From contig JAUTXW010004705.1 in NCBI GenBank assembly GCA_030620095.1, forward strand, positions 461,001-525,000: a stretch of DNA of 64,000 nucleotides, read 5' to 3'. Positions within the stretch are counted from its first letter, which is position 1. Each line of letters starts with the position of its first letter. A program made the position numbers and the translations under genes. Shown here piece by piece: positions 56,820 to 64,000 of this stretch. The stretch is from Kuschelorhynchus macadamiae. Its lineage: Eukaryota; Arthropoda; Insecta; Coleoptera; Curculionidae. The notes beneath the pieces are model-generated. The model did not search any database, was not told the DNA's origin, and saw only the letters and a list, made by a program, of their open reading frames with translations.

Positions 56820-57779
56820 AAATATATATTTTATCCCTTAATTTCTTTAAAGTATACATATATAAAATAAGGAATAGTTCTCAATTATTAATAATTTTTA
56901 TTTAATATTTTATTGGTAATATCAAAAGTGTCTGTTAAGGAGTAATAAAATAAAGAATGTGAGAACGAGAAGACGGATAATTTGGAAATTTCAAATTTTT
57001 CACTTGAAAATCAGAAATTAGAATTCTTTAAAACCACTAAAAAACTTTTTTATTTACTATTTTGCAATAAAACTATAAAAAAGACGACTTTACTTTTGAC
57101 CACGTTTTACGTTTTCTTATTTTTTGTATACCCAGTACAAATAAAAGTAAGCAAAAACTTTTATGAAGAATAAGTTTTTTTTATATCTTTCAATTTTTGG
57201 TTTATTTGTCCTCTTGCTCCTCTTGCTACTGATACATACAAAAATATTTTTTCAGCAAAACTGTATATAAATGGCATCAGTCCGTCTACCAGTGACATTA
57301 TTTTGATAACCTCTAGAGCTGATGTTTCGGTTTTATGAAATAATTATAATTTATTGGTATATAATTAATCCACGTAATTATTATTTACAATTTATTGTAA
57401 CAACTTCCTTTATTGGTAATTTATTGACACTAGTTATTGATATTTAGACTAAATCCTATTTGTGGAGAATATTGCGTAATTTGAGTTGAACAAATATTCC
57501 ATTACAAGTAGTTCAAAACTCATATATGCTAAAGGCAAATTATTAAAACTCTTATAAAAAATAAAAAAGAAAGAAAAAAGTTGATAGGGTTTAAAAAAAT
57601 GAACATGAAAATTTAACAAAATAGCTCAAGCTACAAGAATAGAGGAAAAATGGTCACTTAAGTTATTATATTTTTATAAAAGTAAGAGATATAACATAGA
57701 AAGGGAGATTTCACGGCACTGATGAATTAAGAAATCACAATTCTTCGGGTTAAACCGGGTTAAAGTGATTATAGGGGGC
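56820..57779. other. AT-rich, no gene recognised
   Basis: A plus-strand frame at 56982-57173 is A/T-driven without motifs. Confidence 0.35.
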
Positions 57780-57960
57780 CTCTTGAGATATCTTTACTTC
57801 ACGAGATCGCAACGTTGAATTTAACTTCAGACAGTGAAGTAAAGATTCCTTAAGATGTCTGGTGCAATCGAGGGCGAAACGTCGGACAGTCATTCCATGT
57901 GGACACAGTCTAATCTTGAGAACCTTGATTTCTTAGTTGCATGTATGTTGTAGACTGCTG
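57780..57960 (+). repeat. PLE-end-like repeat with CGAAACGTCGG
   Basis: Shares 'gtc.tgtgcaatc.a.ggcgaaacgtcgga.agt.attccat' followed by 'tgatttctta' with 62130-62220. Such GAAACGTC strings close the hammerhead-like motifs at PLE ends here. Confidence 0.55.
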
Positions 57961-58319
57961 ACAAATTAGATATCCCGATGATCAGACAATGTCATATGTG
58001 AAGTAAAATTGAAGAGTGGGGGGAGAATCGGATTTAAACGTTGGTCTCACAAAAACGAAATATATTTTTTCCAGTGACTCAATAACTGCCTCATACTTAA
58101 AACATTTTTATTTCCAGTTTCCAGGATATTAAAATTAAATTGTGGTTGGTTAAATAAGACTTAATTTTACATTTTTGTCATGACTCCGTTGCTTTCGAAA
58201 TTTTTTTCGGCAGGTAACTTTATTTTCAAATGGGACACCCTTCATATGTTTGCATATTTTGATTCGTTGTGACATACTAAGTACAACTATGCATAATTTA
58301 TGTCATTCTGACATGGAAA

Positions 58320-59310
58320 GCTATTAAGAAATCTCTGGGATTATGGAAATTGGAATCATTATCAGACGTTTCGGCTTCGACTTCCCAAGACATCTTCAGG
58401 AATATTTGTTCACAACTTCGGAATACTGGTTCAGCTCAACAGATTTGGAAAGGCCCTTTATATCCGACCTGTGCTGACCGAACCGTATAACGATCGGTTT
58501 CCACGTATGACGTAAACTGTAGCTTGTATCTTTATTAAAATTATTAGGTTGCTCATACATTTCAAAAGATTCTGAAGAATTTTCCGTTTACAGAATCCCT
58601 AGACAGATGAAGGAACTTTGGTTTCCTTTACATTTATATCATGCCCAGTGGAATGCAGGTGTTTAGATACATCAGATTGTATAATTTGCTTCTAGTGGGT
58701 ATGGATAGTCCAGTTTTTCCGATTGACATCGCCACAAATATAAGGAAATGCAGATAAACTTTTCTTTTAGAAATATCCTTTAGCGATCGCAATAATTATT
58801 CAATTTTCTTGTGTGTTGAAGATTATACTTACGTTGGACTGTGTTTAAATGGAAGGACTACACTTTCTATCGGTAACTCCTTATTAGTTTCCTGTTGCGA
58901 AGTGCAATAATAATTTCCTCTTAAAACTTGAGTTAGCTTCTTTGTTTCTTACTGTAAAAAATTTTGCTCACAAATCGCGAAGGCTTTATAAACCAAAGAA
59001 TTAATAATTTATTGCTTCTGTGCCGAATGATGATGCGCATTTGCATTTGGATATCTGTTTGTGTGTATTGGTTTGTTTATACAGAGTGTCCTAAGGAACT
59101 ATCCTCTTTCCTTTGTACAAGAACACCTAGAAAGAACATCGCGTTCAATTTCCATTGTACATTTTCTGATGTGATGGTGGTTCAGATAATCAACAAACAG
59201 GGGAAGATTTTCTAGACCATGAGGCTATATGACAAAGGTGTCGTCTACATGTCTGAACCACGATTTTGGCTTCAATGGAAATATTGCTGCTATACTATCC
59301 TTTCTCCTTA
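58320..59310 (-). pseudogene. Penelope-like element, 3' half
   Basis: Minus strand PLKPKSWFRHVDDTFVI (RT catalytic box, 'YVDDTF' to 'HVDDTF'), then LPLFVDYLNHHHIR, SSLGHSV and HRSNKLLILWFIKPS. A decayed GIY-YIG piece follows, with VSKHLHSTGHDINVKETKVP and the PLE-typical SYSLRHTWKP remnant. It ends in a hammerhead-like motif (58399-58365). Full of frame breaks. Head-to-head with the next copy. Confidence 0.7.
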
Positions 59311-59519
59311 GATACCAAGATCGATACGTAGTACCAAAATCCCTACAGATGAAACACCATATAACATCAAGAACTACAAGGAATAGCTACAAACGAGCCA
59401 GCATCGCATTAGTTATAGACAGGATAAAAGCCTCTCGTCGTGATTTGAATATGAATGGTTGTAAGGTATTAAACATTCACTTAAAATTAGCTTTTATACT
59501 TGAATATAAAATATTTTAA

Positions 59520-60860
59520 ATTCTTGATGACATTACTAATGCTTAGGATACATCCAGCAGTTACCATTGTGCAGTCAGCAACATAAGTTTGAAGGATTTC
59601 TGGACAACCAAAAACAAGTGAAACCGCCACAAAATACCGTAATCAATCTATCGTCAAAAGCTCTTACTGAATAAGAACAATCCGTCCTCTTTAAATATCA
59701 AAGCTTCGTCATTACATCAAGAGGCATACATAGCTACTACAACTACAACTACCTTTTGATGACAGCACCTACAAGGTAATCCAAACAGACCTGACAAATA
59801 AAATCAAGAGACGGATAAACGCTTCTAGAATCCACGGTTCCACAGGCTACCTTAAATACACAAGGTTAATGTACCACTTCGACCTATCTTCAGTGCAAGA
59901 GCATCACCCAATTACAAAATCGGTCAATATTTCTAATAATTCCACGGGAAAAACATATTCATAATAAGAAATTCTACATATTTTGTGGAGAAAAAAGAGT
60001 CCAAAATATATCTCAGTTAGTTAGTAGAATCGCTATTTACGAATGTGCCCATTAATGCTTCAGTTTCAATAATACCATAGTTATTTAAGTATAACAATTT
60101 TGACAACTCACTTTAAAGATCCGTTGTCACTAGTGGTAGCCAATATCTTCATGGAAGCTTTTGAGGAGGAAGTCCTAAAGTCATCTCCATTAAAGCCAAG
60201 GCGTTTATGTATATTATTATATAAAAGGCACTTGGGTTTTTTGACCTCATGATCAGAAAGTCTTATTGTGTTTCTTGATCATATAAATCACCTAACCTAA
60301 TATAAAATTTACAATGGATTTGGAATCAGAAGTCACGATTCCATTTTTTAAATGTTCTTGTATAAAGGAAAGGGATGTTGTCTTAGGACACTCTGTATAT
60401 AGAAAACTAGCACACACAAACAGATACTTTAAGGCCAATTCAATCATCCAGCACCGAAGCAATCAGTTATTAATTCTTTGGTCTATAGAGCCCTCGTAAT
60501 TTGTGACCAAAATTCTTTACAGTCAGAAACAATGCACTAAGAATATTAGACGGTCAATTAAAAAGTATAATATCTTTCCACGACAGGAACCTAATAAGGA
60601 GTTAAGTGCAGTTCTATTTATACACGGAACCACAGAAAAGATTGGATGGTTGATTCACCGTACAATCTTCAATACATACAAGAAAATTGGACAATGTTTG
60701 CGATCTCCAGAGACATTATTCCTTTCCACTTAAGGAACATGAACGATGTAATAGAAAGAAAAAAATTGTATAATCTCAAGTATCTGAACACTAGGATCCC
60801 AACTAACACAGCCGCAACCAAAATCGAGTTATTATTGGCACTTTTCAACTAGATTTTCGC
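59520..60860 (+). pseudogene. Penelope-like element, RT and GIY-YIG parts
   Basis: Plus strand: TVINLSSKALTE, LLDDSTYKVIQTDLTNKIKR, then LSLVVANIFMEAFEEEVLKS (RT motif B region, normally SP..ANI.ME..E). A decayed ..RRL...LYKRHLG box and FLDHINHL follow, then TMDLESEVTIPF, LGHSVYRKLAHTNRYFKANS and HRSNQLLILWSIEPS. The linker HGTTEKIGWLIHRTIFNTYK leads to KIGQCLRSPETLF and LKEHERCNRKK, the GIY-YIG remnant. This is the order of a Penelope-type ORF. Multiple stops and shifts. Confidence 0.8.
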
Positions 60861-60869
60861 TGTTTTCTG

Positions 60870-62050
60870 GCATTCTGAATCTTTAAAAAAGTTTAAAAAA
60901 CATCCCAGAAGTTTCAGCTACATAGGTATACAACTCCATCTTCACAGGAAAGGATAAGGAGAGAAGTACAGTTTAAGTTTAAAGATCAAGAGCATTTTCA
61001 ATTTTTAATGAAAATCCTGACAGTTATGGGATTGAAAGCTTTGACGATGAGGAGGAGGATTAGATCCAAATTGTACGCAGTACAGATTTATTAAGGCAGT
61101 GGGCAATGCCCTTCAACATTAAGCTTTCTGCATTGAAAGGTTTGTTACCTATAATAAGATAACTGGATGTACCATCACATGATGCATAAAAAGTATATTT
61201 ATAATAAAATAAACCACGGGCTGGCATGAGATTTAATTATTCCTCGTAAGTGTTTTCTTTCTACATTATTGTCCTAACCATTAAGAAAACACTGCAGAAT
61301 TTTAAATATGGCCGACAATCCTAACAACTTCCGCATACGTCATATTTGTCAAGACCTATTTTAACCAAAATTTAAGTAATTTCAACGTTTAATCGGCCTT
61401 TTTTCGTACACCGCACGACATACTGAATATTTGCAATTAATATTTTTCACTGATAAAACTATTTCTAAAACTTATTTTTTTTTTGTAAAAATAAATTGGT
61501 CTAAATTTCATATTTTTTAAGGCGCTCAGCTTTTATCGAAATTTACACATCAACATTTAACAATAACATTTTTTTCGCACTTGGATTGGAGTTATATGTA
61601 AACCATAAAATATTTTCTTATGTATCATTAATAAAAGTAATGGAAATATTTAATAAGCAAGTAATATAAAATGTAATATTATTATATTTCTTGTATTAGT
61701 TTTACTTTATATAAGTGTGTTGTATTGGCAGGACTGGACGCTATGACCCTGAATGATCTACTTTTTAATTTTTTTTCCTGTATTGTTTACTTAATAGTCA
61801 TAATATCTGTAGCCTGTAATGACATTTTACAGCTACAAATAGCTTTATAGTACACGTTACTGGGCTGGTTCCCAGCCCTTATAGACACAAAAAAGCGCTC
61901 CTATTTAGATATTAGAACGTTCTGACAGCCATGCCGCAACAACTATTTCGATGGTTGTAAAAGCTATAATAATGCTATAATAGCTGCGACAACGTTGCCT
62001 CAGACAGTTTACAGCTCACTGTGTTAGTTAGTTAGAATATCCGTTTTTAT
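60870..62050. other. no gene recognised
   Basis: No protein motif or clear repeat. Possibly PLE 3' sequence near 60870-61080. Confidence 0.35.
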
Positions 62051-62079
62051 ATAATTTATAAGCATCTTAATAATTTTAA

Positions 62080-62220
62080 TGGATGTACGGGCTATAGTCT
62101 ACACCATATGTGGAAACCGCTCGTTGCACCAGGTCATGTCTTGTGCAATCAAAGGCGAAACGTCGGAAAGTGATTCCATTTTGACACCACATAATCCCAA
62201 GAGATATGATTTCTTAATTG
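62080..62220 (+). repeat. PLE-end-like repeat, second copy
   Basis: Homologous to 57840-57960 (GGCGAAACGTCGGA at 62154). Preceded by 'acaccatatgtggaaacc', resembling the 'HTWKP' end of PLE endonucleases. Confidence 0.5.
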
Positions 62221-62885
62221 GCCAAAGCCGTGAAAGATTCCGATCTACGTAGGCAAAGCTTTTTTTTACAATATAGAGTGTTGTAATTTAGCAACACCGA
62301 TTAATTAAGCCTATTTTCTAAACATTTCATATGCCCATTTCAATACCATTTAAGAAATTTTTTTCAAAATTTATAGTATTTTTAATAGGAAGAGAGTGGC
62401 TTCTTTTCTTTCCTTCTAGAAAAATTGCGCCCATTTTCAAAAAATCTGTCATATAATATAAGCACACCTTGATCGTTTTTAGTGGCATGGTCTTCTCTGT
62501 TTACCTATGTGATCGATAACTTTTTCAACCAGACCATTTTCCTGTAAAATTCTATATTAATCAAGGTACGCCACTGGGAAAAGTAGAGTATTATGCATGT
62601 CTGCGCAATTACTCGAACAGGAGTTTATTATATTCACGCAAATCTGGTTCTGTTTATCTTGCAGGACGGTTTCCCAGAAAACTGAATCGGCTTTTTATGC
62701 TTTGTTACTAAAATGGAAGTTCCGACTCAAAATGGACTGGACACGTTAAAGCCCACATAAATTCGGTGGTAAAAGCCCGTTTGGGATATCTTGAGCTTAT
62801 TCATAGATTAAATAAATATTAATTGCACTTATAAAGTCGCTTTACTCGGAGCTTTCCTTGTAACGGATTTCACCATACACAACAC

Positions 62886-62887
<2 letters not shown>
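62221..62887 (+). other. possible reverse transcriptase scrap
   Basis: A plus-strand frame near 62745-62830 reads HVKAHINSVVKARLGYLELI, similar to the H......A...LG.L..LI stretch that follows the catalytic domain of Jockey-type RTs. Very weak. The rest is unassigned. Confidence 0.3.

Positions 62888-62961
<74 letters not shown>
62888..62961. repeat. (TA)n microsatellite
   Basis: About 74 bp of alternating TA, ending exactly where the pogo/Tigger-type end begins. Confidence 0.95.
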
Positions 62962-62964
<3 letters not shown>

Positions 62965-64000
62965 TAAACTCCGGTTATAACGTACCCTGTAGGGGCAAAA
63001 ATATCGGTACTCTATAGGCGGAGGTACGTTATAAAAAAAAACACAAGAAATATGTATGTACGTACATGTGTATTTTTATTGGGTATAAAAATATGTTTAA
63101 ACTACATTTAAACCAAAAACAGTATTTATTATAAAAACTTATAACTTAAAACTACAAATAATACATATTTTAGTCTTTTTGAGTAAGAAAACTTGTTAAT
63201 TTAGTTTGTTTTTGTTTCAATAATAATTTCAACTTCATATTATTTATGTGCTTTTCAACATTCAAAGCCGCTTGCATAATATCATCGGACACGTCATCAG
63301 AATATTGTAAAAACTCTGTAACTGTTTTAACAGCACAGAGCGCCTCAGAATAACTTGGTACCTTGTCCTGTTGAACTTCGTCGTCGCTTTCACTGTCAGA
63401 ACTATGAAAATCATGGGGATGTAAAACTTCAGTAATAATATCATTATCTGTTAATGACTCCGTTGTTACTAAACTATCATCAATTGTTTGAAAGCTATCT
63501 AGCTCAGGAAGATACATTTCGACGTTGGTTAGATCTTCATAGTTGTTGTGCAACCAATCACTAAGGGGGACTTCCCAGTCATCGTCGTCAATATTTTTGT
63601 ACTTCTCGACCCACTGAACCAGAGGTAAGTCATCGTCTGAATCAAACCCATCTACCGATTTTATCAGACCTGCATGTTGAAAGCAGTTTTTAATAGTGCT
63701 TGGCGTAACTTCATTCCAAGCTTGAGCAATTAATTTCATTGACTCTAGGATAGTTATGTTAAATGTCTCCTTATTGTCCAATGATTGGATCAGGCGATGC
63801 ATAAAAGATCTACGATAATATGATTTAAGACACTTGATTATGCCCTGATCCATAGGCTGTACGACTGAGGTGCAATTTGGTAGCAAAAACTCTAATCTGA
63901 TATTTGTAAGAATCAGGTTTTTTGGATGAGCTGCACAGTTGTCAACCAGAAGCAATATTTTTCTCTTCTGTCGTCTTAATTTTTCATCCCAATCCTTTAA
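62962..64000 (-). mobile_element. pogo/Tigger-type element, 3' end
   Basis: Terminus CAGTAAACTCCGGTTATAACG directly after TA. A 12-bp inverted pair TTATAACGTACC (62975-62986) / GGTACGTTATAA (63023-63034) forms the subterminal structure. The transposase gene runs towards this end on the minus strand. The other end is outside the window. Confidence 0.88.
63170..64000 (-). CDS. pogo/Tigger transposase, C-terminal part (runs off window)
   Basis: An open frame continues across the window edge (LKDWDEKLRRQKRKI... at 64000) and ends at the TAA before 63170. It contains LLVDNCAAHPKNL (second catalytic Asp, DNC.AH) and LPNCTSVVQPMDQGIIKCLK with the third catalytic Asp in QPMDQG, the DDE_1 domain of the CENP-B/Tigger family. 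Then comes an acidic segment (DSDDDLPL, DSESDDE) and a C-terminal QTKLTSFLTQKD that resembles a PCNA-interacting box. No stop or frameshift in the 831 bp seen, so this copy may be recent. The N-terminal CENP-B-like DNA-binding domain and first Asp lie outside. Confidence 0.92.
   Translation of the reverse strand, partial: LKDWDEKLRRQKRKILLLVDNCAAHPKNLILTNIRLEFLLPNCTSVVQPMDQGIIKCLKSYYRRSFMHRLIQSLDNKETFNITILESMKLIAQAWNEVTPSTIKNCFQHAGLIKSVDGFDSDDDLPLVQWVEKYKNIDDDDWEVPLSDWLHNNYEDLTNVEMYLPELDSFQTIDDSLVTTESLTDNDIITEVLHPHDFHSSDSESDDEVQQDKVPSYSEALCAVKTVTEFLQYSDDVSDDIMQAALNVEKHINNMKLKLLLKQKQTKLTSFLTQKD

Noticed and set aside
62888..62961. Tandem array considered as CRISPR or satellite
   Set aside because: Simple TA dinucleotide repeat; no spacers, and the window is eukaryotic.

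Overview
This window looks like AT-rich nuclear DNA from an insect (order not determined; a beetle-like or other repeat-rich genome would fit). It has one recognisable host gene, and most of the rest is transposable elements in various states of decay. The host gene is a laminin subunit alpha on the minus strand. Six internal exons (29701-29807, 29262-29442, 16000-16136, 14208-14435, 7579-7764, 3772-4064) have consensus splice sites and splice phases that agree at every junction. They encode laminin-type EGF (LE) repeats leading into a laminin IV (laminin B) domain. The 5' exons (N-terminal half) would lie beyond position 29807, but I recognise none in the remaining 34 kb. The 3' exons would lie left of position 3772.

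Layout. 1-3770: degraded IS630/Tc1-mariner transposase, a Penelope-like (PLE) GIY-YIG remnant and CAGGGTGT-type termini. 3772-29807: the laminin exons and their introns. The introns carry an unclassified terminal-inverted-repeat (TIR) transposon with an insect-repetitive zinc-ribbon-like protein (7859-10136), a 1-kb foldback element (12984-14025), a hAT element split by a complete piggyBac (16449-21124), a PLE end with a hammerhead-like core (about 22 kb) and non-LTR fragments. 29980-36950: a hAT with perfect 8-bp target duplication, two inverted PLE fragments flanking a DD41D mariner relative inside a (TA)n tract, a tRNA-derived SINE, and a non-LTR RNase H. 38.3-46.3 kb: a mariner split by a foldback element with a tRNA-like centre, a nearly full-length non-LTR element (ORF1, endonuclease, reverse transcriptase), and further RT/RNase H relics. 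47.1-54.5 kb: three generations of nested elements, including a DD41D transposon with 505-bp inverted repeats and a small spliceosomal intron. 55-61 kb: tandem and foldback repeats, a displaced 18S rRNA fragment and two head-to-head PLE copies. 62.9-64 kb: a (TA)n tract and the 3' end of a pogo/Tigger-type element whose transposase runs off the window.

The mobile-element genes act only on their own elements. Nearly all carry frameshifts or deletions. The points most worth a second look are the unclassified TIR element at 7.9-10.1 kb, the repeated hammerhead-ribozyme-like cores at PLE ends, the tRNA-centred foldback, and the piggyBac insertion whose excision would leave an uninterrupted hAT reading frame.
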